From Neoaquamicrobium sediminum (GTDB taxonomy: Bacteria; Pseudomonadota; Alphaproteobacteria; Rhizobiales; Rhizobiaceae): a stretch of 64,000 nucleotides of DNA. Under the pieces are notes generated by a model, which saw nothing but the letters and a program-made list of their open reading frames with translations, was not told the origin of the DNA and ran no database searches. The stretch lies in NCBI RefSeq assembly GCF_013240295.1, contig NZ_JABETK010000003.1, positions 1 to 64,000 of the forward strand, written 5' to 3'. A program made the position numbers and the translations under genes. Positions 18,791 to 27,807 of the stretch are shown here, one piece after another. Each line of letters starts with the position of its first letter. Within the stretch, counting starts at the first letter, position 1.

Positions 18791-19216
18791 ATGGCAATTA
18801 CGACCACGTCTTTCACCTTGCTCCAGCTGCTGCAAGATTCTTCACGTGGTGAGCGCGCCGTTCATGACAGCGCGGACTTGGCCTTCTCGGCATTGATGCA
18901 AAAGCACGATGTGGCTGTTGCCAACAGCCAGACAATCCCCACGCCGGTTCCAGTGGAGTTGCGTAGCCGATATTGGAACGACGCCCCGACGCCGCCGCCT
19001 GCGACGGAGTTCAATGAGAATTTGAGGCAACCCTCGCCAACGCCCATACCTGCGGACATAGACGACGGCAGCATCCGTTCGGATTCACCAACGCCCGTTC
19101 CAACAGTCACACCGTCAGAAGATGCCGCCGATCTGACCCACCGGCTCGTTCATAGCCTGCTTACTGGCGTTGAATTTAAGCTGTCTGGCGGCATTCGTGA
19201 TGCCGACGACGCTTGA
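18791..19216 (+). CDS. Unknown protein with four PTPxP tandem repeats
   Basis: The product is 141 residues, with a GGAG ribosome binding site about 10 bases before the ATG. Residues 1-48 are helical. Then a unit beginning PTPVP, PTPPP, PTPIP, PTPVP recurs at residues 50, 66, 83 and 100, with a spacing of 16, 17 and 17. Each unit continues with polar, Arg/Asp-rich sequence. The last about 30 residues (DLTHRLVHSLLTGVEFKL) are again helical. There is no signal peptide or membrane segment. I do not recognise a family. It sits alone between the IS3 copy and a rhamnan-synthesis gene on the other strand. Confidence 0.5.
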   Translation: MAITTTSFTLLQLLQDSSRGERAVHDSADLAFSALMQKHDVAVANSQTIPTPVPVELRSRYWNDAPTPPPATEFNENLRQPSPTPIPADIDDGSIRSDSPTPVPTVTPSEDAADLTHRLVHSLLTGVEFKLSGGIRDADDA

Positions 19217-19395
19217 TCCCCGAGGATCGTCGCCATGGTCCTCGGATCTTTCCGCGGTCTAGGGTCCGCATACACCGCATCGTCTGGCACGGAGCGCTCG
19301 CGGCGACGTTCGGAGTGCTGAGGTCTCGCGGTGTTCCGACCCACGCCCTAGGCATCTTTTTAGCCGCGACGGGTGGGCATGTTTCGACTGGCTGT

Positions 19396-20403
19396 TCAGG
19401 CTTTTCGGTTCGAGCTGCTCGCCAAATGATGCGATACTAGGTTTACATCGTAGCTGGAATTGTCATGCAGGACCTCGCTCCAGCGGAAAACATGTGGAAG
19501 TCGGGCCGGATTCGACCGCACGAGATCCCGCTTGAGAAACGGACAGCCGTGATCTCGCACAAGTTCTTCCCAAAAGTAATGCATCGGGTTTAGAGGCTTA
19601 CCCGCGAGGATTTTGCGGTTGCGGCTCGCAAGAAAGCGAGAGGTCGCCTCGTCCACTGACTGAGGATCCCGCCCTGCGCTTTCCAGCAGACTCGCATATG
19701 GACACAACGTACCGAGCCGCAAGCCAGCGCGCTCGAGTTCGGTTGACAGCTTTACCTCGCCGTTCCGAACAACCCAGGACTTCGAGTTGACCATCGGAAA
19801 GCCCGCCCAAAATGAGCGGAAGGCCTTCGATTGCAGCGCTCGAGGAAAGAACAAGAGAAAATAGGACTGAAGGTGATGCGCGAATTCGCGGCTATCTGTG
19901 ATACCGAAGACATCAACTCTCATCTCTTCAGCCCGCTTCAACGCATTGCTCAGCGGAAAGATGGGTCCGTATACACTGTCGTTGACAAGAATGAGCCGGT
20001 CGAGCTGCTCCAGCGCCGGCAGCCTCATAATACCCTCCTGCCACGCACCAAAATCGTAGCCGAGGCCGCGTCGGTGTACGACTTCGCGGACGTCGGGCAA
20101 TAGCTTCGCTACGCTCGGCGCATTGAGCACGGGAGCATTTGAGACAAAGGTTACGGCGTAGCCATTGCTAGCAAGTTCCTGTACCGCGAAACGGACATAG
20201 TCGTGAACAATACCTTTCGGATCATGGTGGACGAATACCGCCTGCTTGGGCCCGTGATCACGCGCTCCTGGAAAAACCCTCAGGATGCGAGGCTGCTCAC
20301 TGCGCCTTCTGCCAATGGCCTCGATCAGCGGATCCACAATATGTCCAGCGCGCCACGTCACCGCAGCGCCGATCCGGTTCAGGAGGTTTCGTTTCCCCGC
20401 CAT
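19396..20403 (-). CDS. Rhamnan synthesis protein F family glycosyltransferase
   Basis: The start is placed at the ATG giving MAGKRNLLNRIGAAVTW; a codon at 20493 would add 30 residues. The hallmark RgpF-family features are VFVHHDPKGIVHDYVRFAVQ, GLGYDFGAWQEGI, LILVNDSVYGPIFPL, a DVFGITDSREFAHHLQSYFL block and NPMHYFWEELV. Members of this family act in assembly of rhamnose-containing polysaccharides. It is intact at about 335 residues. It is divergent from the Wzm/Wzt pair and fits the presence of an rml cluster. Confidence 0.8.
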   Translation of the reverse strand: MAGKRNLLNRIGAAVTWRAGHIVDPLIEAIGRRRSEQPRILRVFPGARDHGPKQAVFVHHDPKGIVHDYVRFAVQELASNGYAVTFVSNAPVLNAPSVAKLLPDVREVVHRRGLGYDFGAWQEGIMRLPALEQLDRLILVNDSVYGPIFPLSNALKRAEEMRVDVFGITDSREFAHHLQSYFLLFFPRALQSKAFRSFWAGFPMVNSKSWVVRNGEVKLSTELERAGLRLGTLCPYASLLESAGRDPQSVDEATSRFLASRNRKILAGKPLNPMHYFWEELVRDHGCPFLKRDLVRSNPARLPHVFRWSEVLHDNSSYDVNLVSHHLASSSNRKA

Positions 20404-20561
20404 GAGATACGGTTGCCATTGAATCAGGCTCCGGCAAAGGGAGCCAAGGTTGAAGCGAAGGCACAAACTAGCTAAGGAGCGGGCTCCTACCAAGCCCTCC
20501 GATCAAGCCGCGTTGGTTTTTCATCTGGCATTATGGTGGGGCTGTCGCTAACCGGCGGCAA

Positions 20562-21389
20562 ATGCAAGCCGAGGAATTGTCAGCCTTGTCCATCCGATAC
20601 GATTCTCGCTCCGATCGCGGCTATGCAGATCTAAGGGCAGGGCTTTCCAACATTCGTCTGTTGTGGATGTTTGCCTTGCGCGATATCCGGGCACGCTACC
20701 GTCGTTCGACACTGGGACCTTTCTGGATCACAGTTTCAATGATGGCAACTGTATTGGGCATGTCATTCGTGTTCTCGTCGTTGCTTGCCCAGAGCTACGC
20801 AGATTACATTGCCTATCTCGCGATTGGTCTGCCATTGTGGGCCATGTACTCAGGGATGGTAGGGGAGGGCAGCAGCGCGCTCATACAGGCGTCGTCCGAC
20901 GCAAAACTCTCGACGCTTCCGCTTTCCGGTTACATCATTCGCCACCACCTGCGACAGCTGATCTTCTTCGCACACAACATCTTGCCCGGACTTGTCATCG
21001 CCGCCGTGGCCGGAAAGACAACGATTGCGGGGTTTGTGCTTTTCCTATGTGGACTCATGCTCGCCTTCATTGCGGTTGGATGGATTGGTTTCATCGCCGC
21101 ATTGATCAGCGCTCGTTTCAGGGATGTGCCGCAGATCGCCGTCAATGTCATGCAGGTGTTCTTCTTCCTGACGCCGATCATTTGGCCAGCCGAGGCCCTC
21201 AGGCACAAGCCACTCATCATCGACGCGAACCCGTTCTACTATCTGGTGGCGATCGTCCGCGAGCCGATCCTGGGGACACCTCCTGCGCTCTATGTTTGGC
21301 TGGTGGCAGCAGCAATCGCGGTATTTGGCTGGTTGCTGGCTGCCGTGATCTATGAGCGGCTATTCGACCGCCTCACCAAATGGCTTTGA
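20562..21389 (+). CDS. wzm: Polysaccharide ABC exporter permease (Wzm), copy 1
   Basis: The product is a 275-residue inner-membrane protein of the ABC-2 type with six predicted helices. The N-terminal cytoplasmic helix LRDIRARYRRSTLGPFW is typical of Wzm/KpsM-like permeases. Helices include ITVSMMATVLGMSFVFSSLL and FVLFLCGLMLAFIAVGWIGF. It pairs with the ATPase gene 28 bases downstream to move a finished glycan across the inner membrane. The gene is intact. It may also start at the second ATG-proximal codon; the first ATG (MQAEELSALS) has no strong ribosome binding site. Confidence 0.88.
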   Translation: MQAEELSALSIRYDSRSDRGYADLRAGLSNIRLLWMFALRDIRARYRRSTLGPFWITVSMMATVLGMSFVFSSLLAQSYADYIAYLAIGLPLWAMYSGMVGEGSSALIQASSDAKLSTLPLSGYIIRHHLRQLIFFAHNILPGLVIAAVAGKTTIAGFVLFLCGLMLAFIAVGWIGFIAALISARFRDVPQIAVNVMQVFFFLTPIIWPAEALRHKPLIIDANPFYYLVAIVREPILGTPPALYVWLVAAAIAVFGWLLAAVIYERLFDRLTKWL

Positions 21390-21417
21390 TCGCTGAAGAA
21401 AGATTCGACAATTTATC

Positions 21418-22185
21418 ATGACCTTTGCCCATGTTCACGATGCCTGCGTTGACATACCGGTCTTTGATTCCAGGAGCCTGTCGATCAAGAACACAATCGG
21501 CAAGGCCATCACGGGCGGCCGGATCATCGCGGATCGTGGTGTTGTCTCTGTCAGAGCACTGGACGGTATCAACCTTCGGCTGGAGACTGGCGACCGTGTT
21601 GCGTTGATTGGGCACAACGGAGCCGGCAAATCCACGCTTCTCCGCCTTCTTGCGGGGATCTACCGACCCGACGTCGGATTCGTGAACGTGGAGGGTAGAG
21701 TAGGCGCACTGCTATCGATGCACCTGGGCATGGAACCGGATTTCACGGGACGTGAGAACCTGATGCTGGTTGCAGCATCGCTCGGGCTATCAGAGAAAGA
21801 GCGCAACGCTATCGTTCCGGAAGTAGCGGAGTTCTGCGAGTTGGGAGACTTCATAGATCTGCCGATCCAGACCTACTCGGCCGGCATGCTCGCGCGACTA
21901 GCTTTTGGGATCCACACCTCGATCGCCCACGACATCATGTTGATCGATGAAGTGATCGGCGCGGGCGACATGGGTTTCCACGACAAAATGCGCGCCCGCC
22001 TTGAGCAGATGCTTGCAAGAGCGAGGATCCTTGTCCTCGCCAGCCATGCCGAAGACGTGCTCCGCCTCTATTGCACGACGGGAGTGGTCATGTCCGCTGG
22101 AAGAATGATCTTTTCAGGTCCACTAGACGATGCGTTTGATTTTTATCACAGCTCGATAGGCCTTTGCCCGGCCTCTGACAGATAG
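21418..22185 (+). CDS. wzt: Polysaccharide ABC exporter ATPase (Wzt, short form), copy 1
   Basis: The product is 255 residues. It has the Walker A motif GHNGAGKS at 65-72, the LSGGQ-like signature YSAGMLARL at about 153-161 (as usual in polysaccharide exporters) and Walker B IMLIDEVIGAGD at about 173-184. The H-loop is seen as ASHAED. The protein ends about 70 residues after Walker B, so it lacks the C-terminal carbohydrate-binding domain found on O-antigen Wzt proteins. Such short forms resemble KpsT/RfbE-like exporters of capsular glycans. It forms an operon with wzm. An IS5 copy begins 87 bases downstream. Confidence 0.88.
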   Translation: MTFAHVHDACVDIPVFDSRSLSIKNTIGKAITGGRIIADRGVVSVRALDGINLRLETGDRVALIGHNGAGKSTLLRLLAGIYRPDVGFVNVEGRVGALLSMHLGMEPDFTGRENLMLVAASLGLSEKERNAIVPEVAEFCELGDFIDLPIQTYSAGMLARLAFGIHTSIAHDIMLIDEVIGAGDMGFHDKMRARLEQMLARARILVLASHAEDVLRLYCTTGVVMSAGRMIFSGPLDDAFDFYHSSIGLCPASDR

Positions 22186-22271
22186 GTGATAAGGCACGTC
22201 GGTCTACGATGGCCGATGCGTGAGGTCAGTTCGGTGTGATTGTAGGAGGCGATCGTGGCGGGCACCGCGTC

Positions 22272-23545
22272 GGCTGGACACCCGCAATAACCCCTTGACC
22301 TTGATCTGAGCGGCGCGGCTGCCGGGCGGAGCGCCGGCTTCGGTCCCCGGAGCGACCAGGGAGGTGATTTCGTGGTGTTTCGCCGTTTTTGGGCGGATTC
22401 ATCCCGTAATCATGCGACGCTCATGGAAGATCAAGCGGTTCATGTTGTAGGCGATGTTGGCGAGCGTCAGTTTCGCCTCGGCCCGGGCGATGCCGATCGT
22501 GCGGATGAAGAGGCCGAACCGGACCTTCTGATGTGCGAAGACATGCTCGACGGCGGCGCGGCCTCGCGTTCGCGCTGGCGGTCGCCTCCGGCATCGGTGT
22601 GCCCGCGGGCTTGCGCCAGTGGATGCGGCTCGTCAGCATCCGGTCCACCAGCCACTTCTCGTTCTTCTGGCTGCGGTAGGCGCTGTCGGCCCAGACCTCC
22701 GCGCCAGCGTTCTCCCGGCTCACCAAGCGTTTGAGTTACCGCCCGTCGTGTGCCGATGCCGACGTCACGGCCGCCTCGCGGATGAAGCCGAAGCGCCGGT
22801 CGATGCTGATGTGGCTCTTGTAGCCGACGACCGGCGTCGCGATCATCGGCAACGGCGTGCCGTCGGGACGATACCGCACCTTGCCGCCGATCTTCAGGGT
22901 CCATCGGGCATCCACGTCCTTCTGGGTCGCCTTGGCCGGGTCGTCGGGCCAGATCTCGCTGGCGGCTTTGCCTTCCTTGATCGCCTCCTTCTCGCTCCCG
23001 GTGTTTCGGTGCTTCGGCGCCGGAACCAGCGAAGCGTCGACGATCTGGCCCGATATGGGGATGTAGCCCTTCTTCTGGAGTTGCCAGTCGAAGGCCTTCA
23101 TCACCCGCTTCAGCGTCCCCGTCTCGGTCAGCCTGTTGCGAAAGTGCCGGATCGTGTTCTCGTCGGGCGTCGGCGCGCCGAGATCGAAACCGAGGAACCG
23201 CATCCAGGAGAGCCGGTCCCGGATCATGAACTCCATGCGTGCGTCGCTGAGATTGTGTTGCGCCTGCAGGATCAGCGCCTTGAACATCGACACTGGGTCG
23301 AATGGCGGCCGGCCACCTTTCGCTCCGTCGCCGTATCCCAGCCCATCGACCAGCCAGCCGCGGATTTACTCGAAGTCCATAGTCGCCGCGAGCGTTTCCA
23401 GCGGATCACCGTTCTTGCTCAGGCGCTCCAGATGCTCCGACAACCCGAATAGAGACCGCTGCTCCATCGTCCCGCCTCCAAATCATGACGAGCAGATTGA
23501 ATCACGAAATCAACAAGCGCGGTAGGTTCTTGCGGGTGTCCAGCT
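22272..23545 (-). mobile_element. IS5-family element, copy 1 (degenerate)
   Basis: A perfect 15-base inverted repeat, GCTGGACACCCGCAA at 22273-22287 and its complement at 23530-23544, brackets a broken IS5-type transposase gene. The similarity continues inward (AACC). It lies directly downstream of wzt copy 1. The adjacent target duplication was not resolved. Confidence 0.7.
22399..23466 (-). pseudogene. IS5-family transposase, decayed
   Basis: Translation begins MEQRSLFGLSEHLERLSKNG. An in-frame stop follows after about 30 residues. The central region is then clear: GGRPPFDPVSMFKALILQAQ, RDRLSWMRFLGFDLGAPTPD, GQIVDASLVPAPKHRN. A second in-frame stop is at 22736-22738, followed by VSRENAGAEVWADSAYRS. 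A late frameshift precedes the NIAYNMNRL tail. The three lesions mean no active enzyme is made. Confidence 0.85.
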
Positions 23546-23618
23546 GGAGGCCTCGAAAAGCTTCCCCACCCTAGCAGTTTCATGATTCAATCTGCCGGTG
23601 ATTTGCGGGAGGCTGCGA

Positions 23619-24694
23619 ATGCGTAGACAGGCCGGGTTCTGGGACATCGACGAGCGCTATTTGCGGCTGAGCGAGGCCGGCGATCCGCTGGAGAAGCTAA
23701 ACGCGGTGGTGCCTTGGGAGGTTTTCCGCAAGCCTCTGGCCAAAGCGCTGAAGCGGCCCGACGGCGCCAAGGGCGGCGGGCCACCCTACGACCCAGTGAT
23801 GATGTTCAGGATCATGGTTCTGCAAGCGCTCTACGGCCTGTCGGACGATCAGGCCGAGTTCCAGATCCAGGACCGGCTGTCCTTCATGCGCTTCCCCGGC
23901 CTGGGGTTCGGCGATCGTGTGCCGGACGCCAAGACGATCTGGCTGTTCTGCGAGCATCTCACGCAGGCCAACGCCGTTGAGAACCTGTTTGCCCGGTTCG
24001 ACAAGCACCTCACCAAGGCCGGCTACCTCGCGATGGGCGGTCGAATTGTCGACGCAACGATCGTGGCGGCGCCGAAGCAGCGCAACAGTGACGCCGAGAA
24101 GGCCGACATCAAGGCAGGCAAGGTGCCGGACGCCTGGAATGAGAAGCCTGCCAAGCTGCACCAGAACGATCGCGATGCGGGCTGGAAGGTGAAGTTCTGG
24201 AAGGCCAAATGGCCGAGGATGGGAAGACCCAGCAGCGCGCCATCGCCGTTCCCGCCTTCGGCTACAAGAACCATTCCTTGATCGATCGTCGGCACAGCTT
24301 CACCCGCGGCTGGAAAGCGACGAGCGCCTGAGCCTATGCCGGGGCGCAGCTCCGCAACGTGCTCAATCGCGACAACACCGGCTCGACGGTGTGGGCCGAC
24401 ACCGCCTACCGATCGAAGACGAACGAGGCGTGGCTAGAGAAGGACGGCTACATCTCCGACATCCACCACAAGAAACCGAAGGGACGGCCGATGAGCGGGG
24501 TGACGTCGCGGGCGAAAGGCCGCCGCTCCAGAATCCGCGCCTTCGTCGAACGCGTCTTCGCAGCAGAAATCCCGCATGGGCCTGTCGTGCGCACGATCGG
24601 CATGGCGCGGGCCAGGACAAAGATCGGCATGGCTAACCTCGCCTACAACCTCACCCGCTTCGTCTGGCACCAGGGGCGAACTGCGCCCGCGTGA
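23619..24694 (+). pseudogene. IS5-family transposase, second decayed copy
   Basis: The start is the ATG at 23619 after GGGAGG. The frame reads FWDIDERYLRLSEAGDPLEK, GGPPYDPVMMFRIMVLQALY, DRLSFMRFPGLGFGD and GGRIVDATIVAAPKQRN, all IS5-type. The frame is lost near 24210. The next frame gives NHSLIDRRHSFTRGWKA and then a stop at about 24331, and NRDNTGSTVWADTAYRSKTN and AYNLTRFVWHQG follow. It is related to, but clearly different from, the copy on its left, and lies in the opposite orientation (5' ends facing each other). Confidence 0.85.
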
Positions 24695-24836
24695 CGGTGA
24701 AGGCGGCCAAAGCCGCCACCGCGACGCTGAAATCGGCAAACCACATCAGCCCAAGCAGCAGTCAGCGCCACGCTCTACGCCGTGACGGCACTCGTCGCGA
24801 TCTTCACGGGTGCGAAAGCCGGTAGTTCGAGCTGTC

Positions 24837-25112
24837 CATCTGTCCATCTGCCTAACCAACAATGCCGCCGAACGAGCGCTGCGCGGCTTGGCTTTCGGCA
24901 GAAAGTCCTGGCTCTTCGCTGGGTTGGACCGCGGCGCCGACCGTGCGGCAGTCATGTATATGCTAATCGGCACGGCAAAGCTCAACGATGTCGATCCGCA
25001 GGCCTGGCTGGCCGACGTGCTATCCTGCATCGCCGACGCGCCGCAGAGCAGGCTGGCCGAACTCCTGCCGTGGAACTGGCGCCGATCCAACGCATCCGCA
25101 AAAGCAGCCTGA
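24837..25112 (+). pseudogene. IS66-family transposase C-terminal fragment
   Basis: About 85 residues remain, beginning near LTNNAAERALRGLAFGRKSW and running through GADRAAVMYMLIGTAKLNDV and PQAWLADVL to the typical ending ELLPWNW. The rest of the gene (normally about 500 residues) is missing upstream. It is a different lineage from the complete IS66 at 51.7-54.2 kb. Confidence 0.85.
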
Positions 25113-25222
25113 TCGCGGCCCTCACCGGACAGTGACTCAAACCAAGCTTAACCGATGTTGTAGATTCTCCTACACTGGTTTATCGGTCGACGAGATCCCG
25201 ATCATATGAGGTAGTATTTCCA

Positions 25223-25405
25223 ATGAATGATAAAAAGGACACCAAGAACGCGCTCGAAGACCGGGCGCTCAGCCGCGACTATGTCATTCGTCGGCTAGAT
25301 TTAGCGGTTCGCGCAGCGAGGGAAGATCATATGAGTAGTAAAGTTTTGCTCGATTTCGACGTGGCAGAGGAATTGTTGAAAATGACCAAAAAGTATGTTC
25401 ACTGA
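25223..25405 (+). CDS. Small hypothetical protein
   Basis: The product is 60 residues, charged and helical (RDYVIRRLDLAVRAAREDHM), with a GAGG motif about 10 bases before the ATG. There is no membrane segment or recognised family. The composition is more A/T-rich than the neighbours. It may be a remnant stranded between IS debris and the fucose genes. Confidence 0.35.
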   Translation: MNDKKDTKNALEDRALSRDYVIRRLDLAVRAAREDHMSSKVLLDFDVAEELLKMTKKYVH

Positions 25406-25575
25406 ACAGCAATTCATCCATCAAAAACTCTCTACTTAACACGACAGAGACCGCGCGTTGAAATCTATGGAAAACGCACGATATTGCGGCCATCAACAAA
25501 CTCTCGGTCAGTTCCCAACAGAACGTCATGGGGAATGTAAGCAATTGCCGTCATCTGCTGCGGAGAATTCGCGCA

Positions 25576-26540
25576 TTACGCCACATTCAGACGCACCTCA
25601 CCTTTTTCGACATGCTCGCGGAACCAACGGTAGGCGTCCTCGAGCCCTTGACGCAAATCGTATTTCGGCCGCCAGCCCATCTCGAACAACCGCGAGACAT
25701 CCATCAGCTTCCGCGGAGTGCCGTCCGGCTTGGTGAGATCGTAGCGAATTTCGCCCTCGAAGCCCACGACGGACGCAACCATATGCGCCAGATCAAGGAT
25801 GGTGATGTCCTCGCCCGAGCCCACATTGATGTGACCGTTGTCTGAATAACACTTGAGAAGGTAAACCATGGCGTCTGCAGCGTCGTCCACGTGCAGGAAT
25901 TCGCGCCTCGGCCTACCTGAACCCCAAATCGTCAGATATCGCGCACCGGAGAGCTTGGCATCATGGGCCTTGCGAATGAGCGCAGGGATGACGTGGCTCT
26001 TCTGAGATCGAAGTTGTCACCGGGTCCATAAAGGTTGGTCGGCATGGCCGAGATGTAGTCAACGCCGTGCTGGTGCCGATAAGCTTGACACAGTTTCAGC
26101 CCTGCTATCTTGGCGATAGCATACCATTCGTTGGTGGGCTCCAGCGATCCGGTGAGCAATGCATCCTCGAGGATCGGCTGCGGCGCGAATTTGGGATAGA
26201 TGCAAGACGACCCTAGGAAGACTAGCTTGCCGACCTGGCTGCGGAACGAAGCCTCGATCACGTTGGTCTCGATGACCAAATTGTCATGAAGAAAATCGGC
26301 GGGATAGGTGTTGTTAGCCAGAATCCCGCCTACTTTTGCGGCTGCAAGAACTACGGCATCCGGCCGTCTTTCCGCTATCCAGCGTCGCACCGCCGCTTGG
26401 TTGCGTAGGTCGAGTTCACTGCGCGAGGCAGTCAGGATTTCGCAATCCTCGCTTTCGAGCCGCCGGGCGATGGACGACCCCACCATGCCGCGATGCCCAG
26501 CCACGAAGACGCGCTTGCCTTTCAGCGAGTAGATATCGGT
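25576..26540 (-). pseudogene. fcl: GDP-L-fucose synthase, frameshifted
   Basis: This is the epimerase-reductase that turns GDP-4-keto-6-deoxymannose into GDP-L-fucose. The ATG at 26540 gives MTDIYSLKGKRVFVAGHRGM, with the VAGHRGMVGS nucleotide motif, LAAAKVGGI, LGSSCIYPKFAPQPI and the catalytic YAIAKIAGLKLC (YxxxK). After NLYGPGDNFDL the frame is lost near 26000. The next frame continues SHVIPALIRKAHDAK, then the typical GRPRREFLHVDD and DLAHMVASVVGFEGE to 25576. One missing base explains it. It is 24 bases downstream of gmd and so in the same operon. Confidence 0.88.
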
Positions 26541-26564
26541 CATGAGGCGATTCCTTGTATGCAA

Positions 26565-27635
26565 CTATGCGGAACGATCTTGCCGCCAAGCTTCCCGTTC
26601 GGCAAACGCGATGTCGGCAGCGACCATTTCAGAGACGAGTTCGCGAAAGCTTGTCGTGTGCTGCCATCCGAGAGTAGACCTAGCTTTGGAGGGGTCACCA
26701 ATCAGAAGGTCAACCTCCGTCGGACGGAAATAACGAGGGTCGATCCTGACCAAGATCTCCCCGGAGGCCCCATCACGACCAATCTCGTTCACGCCTGAGC
26801 CTTCCCAGACGATCTCCCGGCCGACCTCATCGAACGCCAATTCCACAAACTCGCGCACGGAATGTGCTTCGCCGGTGGCGAGTACAAAATCGTCCGGCTC
26901 GTCATGCTGAAGGATGCGCCACATTCCTTCAACATAGTCGCGCGCGTGGCCCCAGTCGCGCTTGGCGTCGAGATTACCGAGATGAAGGGTGTCCTGCAGA
27001 CCGCGCTGGATTCCAGCAACGGCGCGGGTGATCTTGCGCGTCACAAACGTCTCGCCGCGGGTAGGACCTTCATGGTTGAAGAGAATGCCGTTTGAGCAGA
27101 AGATGCCATAGGCCTCACGGTAGTTGACAGTGATCCAGTAGGCGTAGAGTTTGGCGGCAGCGTAGGGCGAGCGTGGATAAAATGGCGTCGTCTCCTTCTG
27201 CGGTACTTCTTGGACCTTGCCGTACAGCTCCGATGTAGAGGCCTGGTAGAAGCGCACAGATTTTTCCATGCCGAGGATGCGGATCGCTTCCAAGATGCGC
27301 AGCGTGCCGAGGGCGTCAGCGTTGCCGGTGTACTCCGGAGTTTCGAAACTGACTTGCACATGACTCTGGGCAGCTAGATTATAGATCTCGTTCGGCCGCG
27401 TCTCCTGAATTAGGCGGATTAGGTTGGTGGAATCCGTCAGGTCTCCATAATGGAGAAAAAAGCGTGCGCCCGTATCGTGCGGATCGACGTAGATGCCATC
27501 GATGCGTTCTGTGTTAAAAGACGATGAGCGGCGCTTCACTCCATGCACAATATATCCTTTGTCAAGCAAAAGCCGAGCCAAGTACGCGCCGTCTTGCCCG
27601 GTTATGCCGGTGATAAGCGCCGTCTTTTCAGTCAT
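26565..27635 (-). CDS. gmd: GDP-mannose 4,6-dehydratase
   Basis: The product is an intact 356-residue protein. The ATG at 27635 (MTEKTALITGITGQDGAYLA) is chosen because it abuts the nucleotide fold; an upstream in-frame codon adds only unrelated residues. Visible motifs are GITGQDGAYL, HYGDLTDSTNLIRLI, NLAAQSHVQVSFETPEYT, the catalytic YAAAKLYAYW (YxxxK) and the SNGILFNHEGPTRGETFVTR signature with RDWGHARDYVEGMW. It makes GDP-4-keto-6-deoxymannose from GDP-mannose in the cytoplasm, feeding the fucose synthase encoded downstream. Confidence 0.95.
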   Translation of the reverse strand: MTEKTALITGITGQDGAYLARLLLDKGYIVHGVKRRSSSFNTERIDGIYVDPHDTGARFFLHYGDLTDSTNLIRLIQETRPNEIYNLAAQSHVQVSFETPEYTGNADALGTLRILEAIRILGMEKSVRFYQASTSELYGKVQEVPQKETTPFYPRSPYAAAKLYAYWITVNYREAYGIFCSNGILFNHEGPTRGETFVTRKITRAVAGIQRGLQDTLHLGNLDAKRDWGHARDYVEGMWRILQHDEPDDFVLATGEAHSVREFVELAFDEVGREIVWEGSGVNEIGRDGASGEILVRIDPRYFRPTEVDLLIGDPSKARSTLGWQHTTSFRELVSEMVAADIAFAEREAWRQDRSA

Positions 27636-27807
27636 CAATATTTTCCGATTTATGCGAGGGGTTGGCTGCACATAACCCAAATTCCGGCGAATGCAAGGTT
27701 ATGGCAGATCTGAGTTAACTAAATTCGCTACTAATCGCTGCGGGGCAAACCCGAGCCGAGAGACCGGCCATGCAAGCCGTGTGCTGCCAAGTGCGCTAAA
27801 TTGGGAA

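Noticed and set aside
19890..20500. CRISPR arrays, tRNA or rRNA genes
   Set aside because: I looked along the whole window for evenly spaced direct repeats and for tRNA arms near the integrase remnant and found none; this interval is given only as one checked example.
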